Shown piece by piece: positions 1 through 8,465 of a DNA stretch of 36,229 bases. The position numbers and the translations under genes are program-made. The stretch covers positions 22,992 to 59,220 of the forward strand of contig JAPOYX010000177.1 in the NCBI GenBank assembly GCA_026706345.1, read 5' to 3'. Numbering within the stretch: the first letter of the stretch is position 1; the number at the start of each line of letters is the position of its first letter. The notes under the pieces are model-generated. The model had not been told where the DNA came from and ran no database searches. It saw only the letters and a list, made by a program, of their open reading frames with translations. The stretch is from Gemmatimonadota bacterium. Its GTDB lineage: Bacteria > JAAXHH01.

Positions 1-290
1 CATCCTGAAACCATAGGGGGTCTGCGCAGGGAATCCAACGAAAAAAGGACTGAAACACCACCTAGAGCCCTGTAACTCCGTCGGTAGATATCAATCACCT
101 TCACAATGCGTGGAAGTACCGGAAGATGAGGAATGGAACTAAAACTCGAGAACAGATGTTGTTAAGACTACTAAATACTCATCCGGGGACTTCACGCGCG
201 GAATCGGCAGGCGGCTGAATTAAGGACCCTGCGAACGAGGAAGCCGCGCCTCATCAGGGAGAAGAGACCGGAGCCAGTAGAGGAGTCGAC
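1..290. other. Left-edge stretch with no supported gene
   Basis: I see no convincing coding region, RNA gene or repeat here. Only short open frames without plausible ribosome sites occur. The last ten bases carry the AGGAG ribosome site of the next gene. Confidence 0.5.
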
Positions 291-494
291 ATGAGTGATT
301 GGATAATGCCTGTAACCACCGGGGTCTGCTTGATTCTCGGCTGGTTGTTCTTCATACGTGGGAAAATGGCTTCCAGGGATGACATTAAAGACCTGTGTAA
401 AGAAGTGCATGATATGAATACCCGTTTAGGAAGAGTAGAGGGTGTGATCAGTAGATTGGAATTCGAATCTGTTTCAAGGAATCATGGGGGCTGA
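291..494 (+). CDS. Small single-pass membrane protein with coiled-coil tail
   Basis: A 67-residue protein of unknown function. Residues about 3-22 form one hydrophobic segment (WIMPVTTGVCLILGWLFFI), followed by basic residues and then a charged, heptad-like stretch (about 28-58) rich in Asp, Glu, Lys, Arg, Leu and Val that could form a short coiled coil. This layout is typical of small inner-membrane proteins with a cytoplasmic helical tail; I cannot name a family. The start is supported by AGGAG at 281-285, five bases before the ATG. Base composition is less GC-rich than in the metabolic genes further right. Being short, it could be a chance frame, but the good ribosome site and sensible topology argue for a real gene. 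Confidence 0.6.
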   Translation: MSDWIMPVTTGVCLILGWLFFIRGKMASRDDIKDLCKEVHDMNTRLGRVEGVISRLEFESVSRNHGG

Positions 495-609
495 TCCGCG
501 GGCCTGGTCTACCGATCGGCTTTGCGGTGGATTCAAGAATCCGCCGTCGTGATGAATCCGTAGCTTTGGAAGGGGAACCGTTCGCCAAATCAGGCGTCCT
601 ACTTAGTGG

Positions 610-644
610 GGACTGTGACTCTTTTCTGACAGAAAGGAAAGTCC
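610..644 (+). promoter_or_regulatory. Hairpin covering the ribosome binding site of the lipoprotein gene
   Basis: An inner stem pairs CTTTTC (621-626) with GAAAGG (632-637) around a TGACA loop, and an outer stem pairs GGACT (610-614) with AGTCC (640-644), immediately before the ATG at 645. The purine-rich ribosome site AAAGGAAAG (633-641) lies inside the paired region, so translation would require it to open. One pair is G-U. No folding energy was computed; a regulatory role is inference. Confidence 0.4.
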
Positions 645-1094
645 ATGCGATACCTGGTTGCGGCGGTATGGATCTCCATTTCCCTCCTTGCTTGTGACGA
701 CCGCGATCCTGTCGTTGGAGCAGACAACAATGGCGAACAGCCGGCCGAGAACGGCGAACAGCCGGCCGAGAACGGCGAACAGCGGACCGAGGAAGGCGAC
801 CGTGCGCGGATAGTAGAGATGCGACAGGAAATCGACGCGCTCGTCGGCGACGCTGCGGGCACGTCGATTACAGACTGCCGCTACGCGGCCTTGGGCTCCA
901 AGCCCTGCGGTGGTCCCTGGGAGTACATAGTTTACTCCGTATCGACCACCGATTCGACGGCACTGGCCGAGCGGCTGACGGCGTATGACGCCTTTGAAGC
1001 TGAGATGAATGAGCGTTATGGGTACGTTTCTGACTGCTCGATTCCCAACATACCGGCTTTGGTGTTTAAAGATGGACGGTGCATCGCCGAGTGA
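645..1094 (+). CDS. Putative lipoprotein with NGEQPAE repeats and conserved Cys-rich C-terminal domain
   Basis: A 149-residue exported lipoprotein. A short basic start, a hydrophobic stretch and the lipobox LLAC (Cys17) mark a signal-peptidase II substrate, so it should be anchored in a membrane facing the periplasm or the surface. An acidic linker with three NGEQxxE units (about 29-49) follows, encoded by 21-bp tandem repeats. The C-terminal part (about 65-149) contains CRYAALGSKPCGGPWEY and two more cysteines. This GxKPCGGPWxY pattern recurs, to my recollection, in small uncharacterised lipoproteins of several Gram-negative phyla; the spaced cysteines suggest disulphides. The ATG is preceded by AAAGGAAAG, which is buried in a hairpin. 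The stop codon overlaps a small inverted repeat at 1092-1107 without a T-tract. Function unknown. Confidence 0.75.
   Translation: MRYLVAAVWISISLLACDDRDPVVGADNNGEQPAENGEQPAENGEQRTEEGDRARIVEMRQEIDALVGDAAGTSITDCRYAALGSKPCGGPWEYIVYSVSTTDSTALAERLTAYDAFEAEMNERYGYVSDCSIPNIPALVFKDGRCIAE
729..791 (+). repeat. Three 21-bp tandem repeats in the lipoprotein linker
   Basis: Units at 729-749, 750-770 and 771-791 share the pattern AAyGGCGAACAGCsGrCCGAG. The first two differ at one base and the third at two. They are in frame and encode the acidic linker units NGEQPAE, NGEQPAE and NGEQRTE. Copy number probably varies between strains through slippage, changing linker length. Confidence 0.85.
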
Positions 1095-1201
1095 CGGCTT
1101 GCCGTCAAGCGCGTCGCTCAACCCGGACAGCGCTGCTCAAATGTGCGAACGGTAGACCATAAGGAACGGACTCGGACCGGCATCGGACAGGTTGGCGAGA
1201 T

Positions 1202-1768
1202 TCAGTCTTTGTTCATGAGCTCGAGCAACCTGGTCGTCGTGTTCCAATTGCGGACGGTCATGCGCTGGTACACGGGCATCGACGCCAGGCGGCTGAGATA
1301 GCTGCGCGAGGCCTGGTCGATGCGTCTCGAGAAGTAGAGCACACCGCTGCCGATCCAGGCTTCATCCACGCCGGGTCTGGTGGGGACACTCTCCATGGCG
1401 ATGGGTGCTGTAAGAGGAGCCTTCAGGAAGAGAACGTCGTAGCGGAACGTCTCCGGTTGTTCGCCGAAACCCGGCGGCGCGGCGGCGACCACCGCCCGCA
1501 TCTGCTTTCGTGAGCGTAACACGATACTCGCTTCGTAGTCGAACGCCGCGGCGAGCATTTCCTCGATTCGGTTCGTCAGGGTCCTGAGCCCGGATGAAGG
1601 CGAATGGAAGATCACGTTTCCACTTTGAATATAGGTGACGACACCACGGAAGCCTTCGGCCTCGAAACAGCTCCGGAGATCCGCCATCTTGATAATGTTC
1701 TTGCCGCCGACGTTGATACCGCGCAATAGGGCAAGGTAGGTTTTGTCGGGATTGTTATTTGTGGTCAT
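1202..1768 (-). CDS. DUF1697 family protein
   Basis: A 188-residue cytoplasmic protein of the DUF1697 family (Pfam PF08002). The hallmark start is clear: YLALLRGINVGGKNIIKM at residues about 11-28, then DLR..FE..GF..V.TYIQSGNVIF at about 30-56, where the family's conserved G-N-V-x-F segment sits. Length matches the usual 170-190 residues. No enzymatic function is established for the family. I chose the ATG at 1768 rather than an in-frame TTG five codons upstream, because GGGG lies at suitable spacing before the ATG and the extra residues are not part of the family core. It stands alone on the minus strand, facing the lipoprotein gene convergently. Family assignment is certain; role unknown. 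Confidence 0.9.
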   Translation of the reverse strand: MTTNNNPDKTYLALLRGINVGGKNIIKMADLRSCFEAEGFRGVVTYIQSGNVIFHSPSSGLRTLTNRIEEMLAAAFDYEASIVLRSRKQMRAVVAAAPPGFGEQPETFRYDVLFLKAPLTAPIAMESVPTRPGVDEAWIGSGVLYFSRRIDQASRSYLSRLASMPVYQRMTVRNWNTTTRLLELMNKD

Positions 1769-2064
1769 AAAGTGCCCCAGCAATACACGTTAGACTACGC
1801 GCCGGATTCTATTAACTGCTGCGCACCGTCCGGCTTGCCAAGCCAGGTAAAGGGAAGGACCCGAGTCGTTCGCCCGAATAGTCGGTGCAAGAATCCAGCC
1901 AGAATCTTGTAACAGCGAGACCTTTTATGTATTTTGACTGTGAAGAGTGCTACCTGGATTCATCCATCCCGGCAACACGCAGTTTCCGGATTTAAGCTAC
2001 AATATCGTCCGTCTGATTACAAGTCGGGTTGCTGTCTGACCGCATCCGAGTATCAAAGACGCCT

Positions 2065-2394
2065 ATGCATTGCCTCGTCAGTCTCCCCGGGAAACGCATC
2101 ACCCCCGCAACCAGCATGCGTGGCGCCGCTGGCGAGGCAGCTGTTACCTCGTCCGTCCGCTCCGGAGCCTGGGAGCAGGATGCTGGACCGCCGACAGTCG
2201 AGACTCCGCCGGAATTCCTCGCCGCCCTTGAGAAGGATGCCCTGGCTCGCGACGGCTGGACCGGCCTCATTCCCTCGGTACAGCGTCGTTATACGACTTG
2301 GATCGGCGTCGCGAAGCGCAAGGAGACCCGGGCCCGTCGGCTCGCAGAGACCCTCGACCTGCTGCGCCGCGGCGAGAAACTCGGAATGCGCTGA
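2065..2394 (+). CDS. Short YdeI/OmdA-domain protein, possibly truncated
   Basis: About 109 residues. The last 60 match the YdeI/OmpD-associated domain (PF13376): PPEFLAALEKD near residue 48, then a segment ending RRYTTWIGVAKRKETRARR and LAETLDLLRRGEKLG. In the family this C-terminal helical domain often follows a DUF1905 beta domain. Here the preceding residues do not resemble DUF1905 in any frame I read, so this is either a short family member or a remnant. The start is uncertain: ATG 2065 has no clear ribosome site, and TTG 2029 and ATG 2116 are alternatives. The domain is linked in some bacteria to resistance to antimicrobial peptides and bacteriocins, but that is weakly established. An overlapping frame on the same strand (1934-2428) shows no family features and is a shadow. 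Confidence 0.5.
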   Translation: MHCLVSLPGKRITPATSMRGAAGEAAVTSSVRSGAWEQDAGPPTVETPPEFLAALEKDALARDGWTGLIPSVQRRYTTWIGVAKRKETRARRLAETLDLLRRGEKLGMR

Positions 2395-2630
2395 GCTTCA
2401 GAGTCCACCGGCCGGTTACCGGACGTAGCCCCGACTGGCGGTGACCTCTGGGTAGCGGCTGACGAGACGGCAGATCGCGATACACCCCACCAGATTATAA
2501 AACAACCGAACCATGCAGCAACCGGACTATGAAAATGAACGCACCTTGAGATTTACCGGACTACTGGGTATCATACCTTCAAAACCCGACGTTTGAGAAG
2601 CTCGCATGGAACCCGCCTTAATATAAACCG

Positions 2631-3944
2631 TTGCTTTCATCCAGTTCATCCAACAACACCAGCGCACGTCGAAACGGCACCGCACAGACCGCCTGGGCGG
2701 ACATCGCTTGGCTGGCGGCGATGAGTTCGTCGCTGTTCCTCGTGCTGCTGTCTTCCTCGAGTTACGTTGCGTCCCTTCCCTTCATTCGCGAGGAATGGGG
2801 ACTGAACAATACGCAGTCGGGCGTGGTCTTTTCGGCCTATCTGGCCGGCTACGCGGCTTCCTCCCTGCTGATCATACCCTTTACCGACCGGTTCAGGCCG
2901 TATGTGATCATGCTCGCGGGCATAGCCCTGACGGCCATCAGCGCCGTGCTGTTCCCCCTGTTGGCGGAAGGATTATGGACCGCGAGCGCGCTGCGGTTCC
3001 TCTACGGAGTAGGGCATGTATGCGTGTACATCACGGGTATCCGGCTCGCTTCGCTCAGATTCTCCGAAAGGGGACGCGGCCTGGCCGTAGGGGTCTTCGT
3101 GAGTTCCGGATACGCGGGTACGACGGTTTCGTACGTGCTCATGGGCATTTTGCTGGATCTGTTCGAAAGCTGGGAACCGGCCTACCTTGCCACGACATTG
3201 CCCGGCCTCGCCGGCGTCGCGGTCACGTTGCTGCTGGCCTTTGAAAAAAGAACTGTTACGCCCCGGAGTGAACGAATCACGCCAATGGCCGGATGGCTGT
3301 CCCTGGCGCCGCTTCGAGACCGGCGGTTGATGCTGGTGATCATGGCCTATGCGCTACACACGGCCGAGCTCTTCGTGGCACGCCTTTGGCTGCCGCTGCT
3401 TCTCGTAGCCACGCTTATGGCGGGGGGTTTTGACTCGGACCTGGCCGCTTCGCGCGCCGCCACGCTGGCCGGCTTCATGTTCATGACCGGCATCTTCAGC
3501 GTGCTTCTGGGCGGATGGATGTCGGACCGGTTCGGGAGAATCAGGACGGCGACTTTGATCTTCGCGGCAAGCGGGATCTGTTCGTTTCTCGCCGGTTGGC
3601 TGGTCGGACTGCCAATCGCCTGGCTCGTAGCGCTGGGTTTCCTGTACGGGATTTTTACGGCTGCCGATTCCGCTATTTACTCGACGGCCGTCACCGAACT
3701 CGCCCCGAAAAACCTGGTCGGCTCCGCACAGGCCGTGCAGTCCTTCATCGGATTTGTCGTGGGAACCGGCGCGCCCGTAATCGCGGGGTCGATACTGGAC
3801 CTTTCCGGCGCGCAGTCGGCCTGGATCCGGGTATTCAGTTTCAATGGCGTACTGGCCGTGGTGGGCATCCTGTGCCTTGTTTGGCTTCGGCGGGTGCCGA
3901 TCTCGAGCGAAACTTCCCAGATCACCGCGCAGCACGCAGGTTGA
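2631..3944 (+). CDS. Major facilitator superfamily transporter
   Basis: A 437-residue inner-membrane transporter with about twelve hydrophobic segments in two halves. TM1 contains LFLVLLSSSSYVASLPFI, followed by WGLNNTQSGVVFSAYLAGYA. The inter-TM2/3 motif A is degenerate (PFTDRFRPY); its C-half counterpart GGWMSDRFGRIRTATLIF (about 286-303) is a good match to the MFS G-x-x-x-D-R-x-G-R-R motif. This is the pattern of cyanate/nitrate-type and organic-anion MFS members; substrate unknown. The only in-frame start before TM1 is TTG 2631: an in-frame stop lies at 2619-2621 and the first ATG falls inside TM1. No strong ribosome site is visible. It heads a long run of plus-strand catabolic genes, so uptake of a carboxylate or sugar derivative is a reasonable guess. 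Confidence 0.85.
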   Translation: MLSSSSSNNTSARRNGTAQTAWADIAWLAAMSSSLFLVLLSSSSYVASLPFIREEWGLNNTQSGVVFSAYLAGYAASSLLIIPFTDRFRPYVIMLAGIALTAISAVLFPLLAEGLWTASALRFLYGVGHVCVYITGIRLASLRFSERGRGLAVGVFVSSGYAGTTVSYVLMGILLDLFESWEPAYLATTLPGLAGVAVTLLLAFEKRTVTPRSERITPMAGWLSLAPLRDRRLMLVIMAYALHTAELFVARLWLPLLLVATLMAGGFDSDLAASRAATLAGFMFMTGIFSVLLGGWMSDRFGRIRTATLIFAASGICSFLAGWLVGLPIAWLVALGFLYGIFTAADSAIYSTAVTELAPKNLVGSAQAVQSFIGFVVGTGAPVIAGSILDLSGAQSAWIRVFSFNGVLAVVGILCLVWLRRVPISSETSQITAQHAG

Positions 3945-4107
3945 TAGGGTAGATTACTTAACAAATCAAACTATTTGATCGGCTCCTGCAATTGACGCTT
4001 TATATCTCCGCGGCCGAACCGTACATTACATGCCCACCGACATACCAGACTCGCACCGAGAAGGACGAATCATCTACATTCCGTTGCACTTACCACCGAG
4101 CAAGCAT

Positions 4108-5553
4108 ATGCATCCATATGACAACCCATCGCGGCCTGTATCCATCCCCGGTCCAGTAACCGCGGGCTACCTCCGGTATTTCCTTTCCGCAGTCGCGCCG
4201 CTCCTTTCCCTGGCCGTCCTGGTTTCCTGCGGCGGGGAAGGACCGACCACACCCGCCCCCGCGGACCCGCCCCGGGCCGCCAAGATACGTGTCGTTTCCG
4301 GTGACGGTCAGCGCGCGCTTGCCGGTTCGAGCCTGCGGGAACCGGTCGTGGTACAGGTGCTAGACGAGGAAGAACGGCCCATGCCCGGCGCGCTCGTCTT
4401 GTTCGCGCCCAGTCACGGCGTTACCGAACCAACAACCGCCGGAACCGGTCCGGACGGAAGAGTTGCAATGAACTGGACGCTCGGATCGGCTTCCGGACTG
4501 CAGACGCTGACCGTCAGTGCTTCAAGCGCCTCCGTCAACGTGAGCGGCCACGCGGTCTCCGTGGAAGACTCACTCGACGTCCTGTTCGCGCCAGCCGAAG
4601 AGGACGAATTGTCGGCGGTCCGCGCCGACTGGGCCTCGCGGGATTTCTCGGCGGCCGGCGGCATGATCGAGCTTGAAGAAGCCTACAGCATGGGCGGGAG
4701 TCCGACCACCTTGCGCATCGTATCGCACCAGGTCGCTGGCGTGCGTCATTACGGCGCCATCATCGTGCCTGACGGCGCCGACAATGAGGGTCTCCCCATA
4801 CTGGTATTCGCCCATGGCGGCGATGACGGAGTGTCGGTGGAAAGCACGCTTTTCATTTTGACCGTCGCCCTCGGCGAAAGGACGGACGATTTCATCTACT
4901 TGATCCCATCGTTCCGGGACGAGCCGCTCGAATACGGGGACCGGGCCTGGAGATCGGAAGGTCCGGCCAGTCCGTGGGACCACGACGTGGACGACGCGCT
5001 GGCACTGACCAACCTCGCCATGGAGACCATACCGGAAGCCCAAACCGACCGGTACTTCGTGGTGGGCGCCAGTAGAGGCGGCGGCGTGGCGATGCTGATG
5101 GGGATTCGGGACGAACGTATCGCGGGGGTCATCACATTCTTCGGACCGACGGATTTCCAGAACGAATGGGCGCGCGACATCGCCATTCTCCTGGTGAGCG
5201 GCGTGACGGTCGACCTGCCGGGCGTCGAATACCTGCGCGCCACGTACGTCGTGCCGTGGTGGACGGGAGACATTTCGCTCCAGGATGCCCGGCTGGCGCT
5301 CATCCGCCGGTCCGCCATCCTGTTTGTCGAGGATATGCCTCCCTTGCAGGTCCACCACGGCGACATGGACGGGGTGGTTTCCGTCACCCAGGCCGAGTCC
5401 ATGATACGGACCATGGAACAGATTGGGCGTGGTGCGCCGGAGTTCGAGGCCTATATCTACCCGGGCGGCACGCACGATATTACGTCGATGCCAAGCGCTA
5501 TTCCACGTGCACTGGTGTTCTTGCGCAATCTCCTCGGAACAAATGGCGAATAA
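4108..5553 (+). CDS. Lipoprotein with Ig-like domain and alpha/beta-hydrolase (esterase/peptidase) domain
   Basis: A 481-residue secreted lipoprotein. After a basic N-terminus a hydrophobic stretch ends in the lipobox LVSC (Cys41), then a Pro/Thr linker. Residues about 60-140 resemble an Ig-like (Big_1-type) beta domain: VVQVLDEEERPMPGALVLF and GTGPDGRVAMNWTLG. The remainder is an alpha/beta-hydrolase of the dienelactone-hydrolase / prolyl-oligopeptidase kind: nucleophile elbow GASRGGG with Ser322, acid within HHGDMDG (Asp419 or Asp421) and His456 in GGTHD. The complete triad suggests an active esterase or peptidase on the cell envelope. ATG 4030 could also start it, adding 26 residues; I prefer 4108 because it places the signal sequence closer to the N-terminus, but neither start has a strong ribosome site. 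The substrate is unknown. Confidence 0.8.
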   Translation: MHPYDNPSRPVSIPGPVTAGYLRYFLSAVAPLLSLAVLVSCGGEGPTTPAPADPPRAAKIRVVSGDGQRALAGSSLREPVVVQVLDEEERPMPGALVLFAPSHGVTEPTTAGTGPDGRVAMNWTLGSASGLQTLTVSASSASVNVSGHAVSVEDSLDVLFAPAEEDELSAVRADWASRDFSAAGGMIELEEAYSMGGSPTTLRIVSHQVAGVRHYGAIIVPDGADNEGLPILVFAHGGDDGVSVESTLFILTVALGERTDDFIYLIPSFRDEPLEYGDRAWRSEGPASPWDHDVDDALALTNLAMETIPEAQTDRYFVVGASRGGGVAMLMGIRDERIAGVITFFGPTDFQNEWARDIAILLVSGVTVDLPGVEYLRATYVVPWWTGDISLQDARLALIRRSAILFVEDMPPLQVHHGDMDGVVSVTQAESMIRTMEQIGRGAPEFEAYIYPGGTHDITSMPSAIPRALVFLRNLLGTNGE

Positions 5554-5613
5554 GCCAGACAGTGGGAAACATGGCGGGCCACCAGGGGCGCCTGCGAGCG
5601 TCGTGAGGTGAAT

Positions 5614-6807
5614 ATGGGCCTCCAGGTCGGTTTCGTTGGCACAGGTGCTTTCGCACAGTCATTCATCCCCCTGTTCAAGGCGCACCCGCTTGTGGAGCGG
5701 GTCGTGCTGTGCGATCTGGACGCCGAAAAACTGGTCCGTTCGGCCGCCCGTTTCGAGATCAGGGACACCAGCCCCTCCCTCGATCACCTCTGCGGAACCG
5801 CCGTGGACGCCGTGTGCCTCTTTACCCAGAACTGGCTTCACGGTCCCCAGGCCGTCCAGGCCCTGGAAGCCGGAAAACACGTGTACTCGGCCGTGCCGCC
5901 GGGGATCAGCGTGGCCGAAATCGAAAACCTGGTGGCCACGGCCCATACCTCGGACGCCGTCTACATGCTCGGCGAGACCAGCTACTATTATCCGGGGGTA
6001 CTGTATTGCCGGGATCAGTTCGCGCGGGGCGCCTTTGGCCGGATCGTATACGGCCAGGCGGAGTACTACCACGACTGGGATCACGGCCTCTACGACGTGG
6101 CGCGCTGGCGCGGCGGCGATCACTGGCGGAAGACGGCCGGCATTCCCCCCATGTACTATCCGACGCATTCGACGAGCCAGATCATTTCCGTAACCGGCGC
6201 GCGCATGACCCGGGTATCCTGCCAGGGATTTCGTGACCGGCACGAGGACGGTATCTACGCGGCCAATGACTGGGACAATCCCTTCAGCAACCAGAGCGCG
6301 CTGTACAGCATGTCCGACGGGAGTGTCTGCCGCATCAACGAGTTCCGCCGCGTGGGCCACTCGGGCTGCGTGCGCATGAGCCTCCAGGGCACCGAGGGCG
6401 GTTTCGAAGAATCTGCAAGCGGAGCGGCCTGGCTTCGCAAGGACGGGGAACTGGTAGAGCGCCTCGGTGACCTGCTCGCCTGCACCGGCCAGCCTGCGTC
6501 CGCGCAGGGAAGTGATCCGATGAGTAAGGTGACCGCATCCGACGGCACCCATCTCGGCGTCTCCGAGGTGCACCCGGTTGATCGGCTGCCGGCCGCTTTC
6601 GCCGGATTGCCCAACGGCCACGCAGGCAGCCACCAGTTCCTGGTCGACGATTTCGTGAACGCCTGTGTCAATAGGGCACTGCCCCCCAACAACGCGTGGG
6701 ACGCTGCCCGGTACATGCTTCCCGGTCTCGTGGCGCACGAATCCTCGCTAAGAGGCGGAGAACTGCTCCCCGTACCGGATCTCGGTGATCCGCCTGGCCG
6801 GAACTGA
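5614..6807 (+). CDS. Gfo/Idh/MocA-family protein lacking the EKP lysine
   Basis: A 397-residue protein with an N-terminal Rossmann fold (VGFVGTGAFAQSF, residues about 5-17) and a Gfo/Idh/MocA C-terminal domain. Members usually oxidise or reduce sugars and cyclitols with NAD(P). The segment after strand 5, normally ending in E-K-P, reads HVYSAVPPG here (about 89-97), so the usual catalytic lysine is absent. The next segment (YMLGETSYYYPGVLYCRD) and HDWDHGLYDVARWRGGDHW resemble uncharacterised Gfo/Idh proteins that I associate with sugar-degradation clusters. It may be a dehydrogenase with a changed mechanism or not a redox enzyme. The ATG at 5614 overlaps a GTG at 5608; GAGGTG lies just before. 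It follows the lipoprotein esterase by about 60 bases and may share its transcript. Confidence 0.8.
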   Translation: MGLQVGFVGTGAFAQSFIPLFKAHPLVERVVLCDLDAEKLVRSAARFEIRDTSPSLDHLCGTAVDAVCLFTQNWLHGPQAVQALEAGKHVYSAVPPGISVAEIENLVATAHTSDAVYMLGETSYYYPGVLYCRDQFARGAFGRIVYGQAEYYHDWDHGLYDVARWRGGDHWRKTAGIPPMYYPTHSTSQIISVTGARMTRVSCQGFRDRHEDGIYAANDWDNPFSNQSALYSMSDGSVCRINEFRRVGHSGCVRMSLQGTEGGFEESASGAAWLRKDGELVERLGDLLACTGQPASAQGSDPMSKVTASDGTHLGVSEVHPVDRLPAAFAGLPNGHAGSHQFLVDDFVNACVNRALPPNNAWDAARYMLPGLVAHESSLRGGELLPVPDLGDPPGRN

Positions 6808-6900
6808 CTTCGTCCTGGAACGTCCCGGGTCGGCCAGCGTTAGTATACAGTACGGAGCATCGGAAGGCTCAGGTCTATTCGTAACCCGCGGACCAGCACC

Positions 6901-8391
6901 TTGAACCAACATCAGATTGAAATCGCAGTCGCCCGTTGGCGGGCATACGTGGAACGGCAGGGGTCGGTTCCGGCGCCGGAACTGGATGCGCTCGAAGTCC
7001 GGCTCAGGGGCCAGGCAGCCGATCTCATGCAACGCGGTCTATCGGCCGATGAAGCCTTTCAGGTCGCCGTGCAGAGGCTCGGCCGTTCTGACCCGGCGTC
7101 TCGCGCATACGTCCGGGATCTCGCCATGCAGTTCATGGAATCGGCCTCCGGAGAATCTCCCTCCGGAGAATTTCCCTCCGGTGACGCCGATTTAAACAGT
7201 GTGGATACAGACGGAATCAAGTCAGCACAGGGAGCGGCCGATACCGGCGGCACGCATTCGTCCGATGGGGAGGCAGGCGCAAAAAGCACCGCCCGTGAAA
7301 AAGGCAGACACAGACCGGCGGAATGGGTCCTCGTCCTATGCCTGGCCGCGGGCGCTGCACTGGCAATCAAGGTCCCTGCGCTGTTCGGCTACGCATTCGA
7401 CGACGATGACGTCAACCAGTTCTACGCGCTCAACATCAGTTTCTTCGTGTTTCCGTTTGTGACTGCCTATTTCGCGTGGGAACGCGGGATGGACTCTGCC
7501 CGATGGGGCTGGTTGATTCCGCCCTTCTTCGTGGCCATGCTGCTGTGCAACATCTTTCCCTTCGAACCGGGCGGCGATACCGCGATACTTACCACGCTGC
7601 ACGCGCCCATCGCCCTTTGGCTCGTCGTGGGCTTCGCATTCGCGGGCGGCGACTGGCGGACGCCCGGACTGCGCATGGATTTCGTGCGGTTCAGCGGGCA
7701 GCTCTTCATCCTGTTCGTGCTCATCGCCCTGGGCGGCGGCGTGCTCACCGGCATTACGCTGACGCTGTTTAACGCACTGGGCGTGGACCTGCGATGGGCG
7801 GCCGCCTCCTGGATCCTTCCGTGCGGGGCGATGGGCACGATCGTCGTAGCGGCCTGGCTCGTAGAATCCGGGCAGGGCGCCATCGAGCAGGTTGCGCCGG
7901 TCCTCACGCGGATTTTCACGCCGCTTTTCACGTTGATGCTCCTCTCCTTTCTCGTGGTCCTGGTGTGGACCGGAAAAGGAATCGACGTACAGCGCGAAAT
8001 ACTGATCGCCTTCGATGTGCTGCTCATCGTCGTCCTGGGACTCGTGCTGTATTCGGTCTCGGCAAGAGCCCCCGAAGCGCCGCCGGGCGTATTTGACGGC
8101 CTGCAGATTGCGCTCATTTCAGCCGCCCTGGTCGTAGACGTCCTCGTGCTGGCGGCCATGACGGCGCGCATCGCCGAATTCGGCATTACCCCGAACCGAA
8201 TGTGCGCCCTGGGACTGAACATCATCCTGTTCATCAACCTGGCGTGGACGGCCCGCCTGTACTTCGGTTTTGTGCGAGGCCGGGACCCATTCTCGGCCGT
8301 GGAGCGCTGGCAGACGGGTTATCTTCCTGTATTCTCCACATGGGCGGCGTTCGTCGTGGCCGTTTTCCCGATGATCTTCGGGTATCGCTGA
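6901..8391 (+). CDS. Permease-prefix-domain multi-pass membrane protein (DUF4153-like)
   Basis: A 496-residue inner-membrane protein. Residues 1-80 form the soluble helical domain often called permease prefix domain 1: ARWRAYVERQG, LEVRLRGQAADLMQRGLS and AFQVAVQRLG. This domain usually precedes ABC permeases or other polytopic proteins. An Ser/Gly/Glu-rich linker (about 81-130) includes a short imperfect repeat ESPSGEFPSGD. About ten hydrophobic segments follow, the last part (ITPNRMCALGLN, LAWTARLYFG) resembling DUF4153-type proteins. No ATP-binding partner or permease signature is nearby. The start is the TTG at 6901: no ATG or GTG occurs between the in-frame stop at 6841 and the conserved prefix domain. 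Function unknown; a sensor or accessory membrane role is possible. Confidence 0.7.
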   Translation: MNQHQIEIAVARWRAYVERQGSVPAPELDALEVRLRGQAADLMQRGLSADEAFQVAVQRLGRSDPASRAYVRDLAMQFMESASGESPSGEFPSGDADLNSVDTDGIKSAQGAADTGGTHSSDGEAGAKSTAREKGRHRPAEWVLVLCLAAGAALAIKVPALFGYAFDDDDVNQFYALNISFFVFPFVTAYFAWERGMDSARWGWLIPPFFVAMLLCNIFPFEPGGDTAILTTLHAPIALWLVVGFAFAGGDWRTPGLRMDFVRFSGQLFILFVLIALGGGVLTGITLTLFNALGVDLRWAAASWILPCGAMGTIVVAAWLVESGQGAIEQVAPVLTRIFTPLFTLMLLSFLVVLVWTGKGIDVQREILIAFDVLLIVVLGLVLYSVSARAPEAPPGVFDGLQIALISAALVVDVLVLAAMTARIAEFGITPNRMCALGLNIILFINLAWTARLYFGFVRGRDPFSAVERWQTGYLPVFSTWAAFVVAVFPMIFGYR

Positions 8392-8465
8392 CACGCCGGC
8401 ACACCGTCTCACGCGCCACAACCGCGCCGCGAATCAGGTCTTCATGACAAACAACGGAGTTCATG

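Noticed and set aside
1092-1107. Inverted repeat TGACGG..CCGTCA after the lipoprotein gene
   Set aside because: Stem of six with a small loop and no T-tract, so too weak to call a terminator.
4570-5475. Long open frame on the minus strand opposite the esterase lipoprotein
   Set aside because: GC-rich shadow frame without motifs or ribosome site; the plus-strand gene has a complete catalytic triad.
5659-6738. Long minus-strand frame opposite the Gfo/Idh gene
   Set aside because: Antisense shadow; no domain recognised and the plus-strand frame shows a Rossmann motif.
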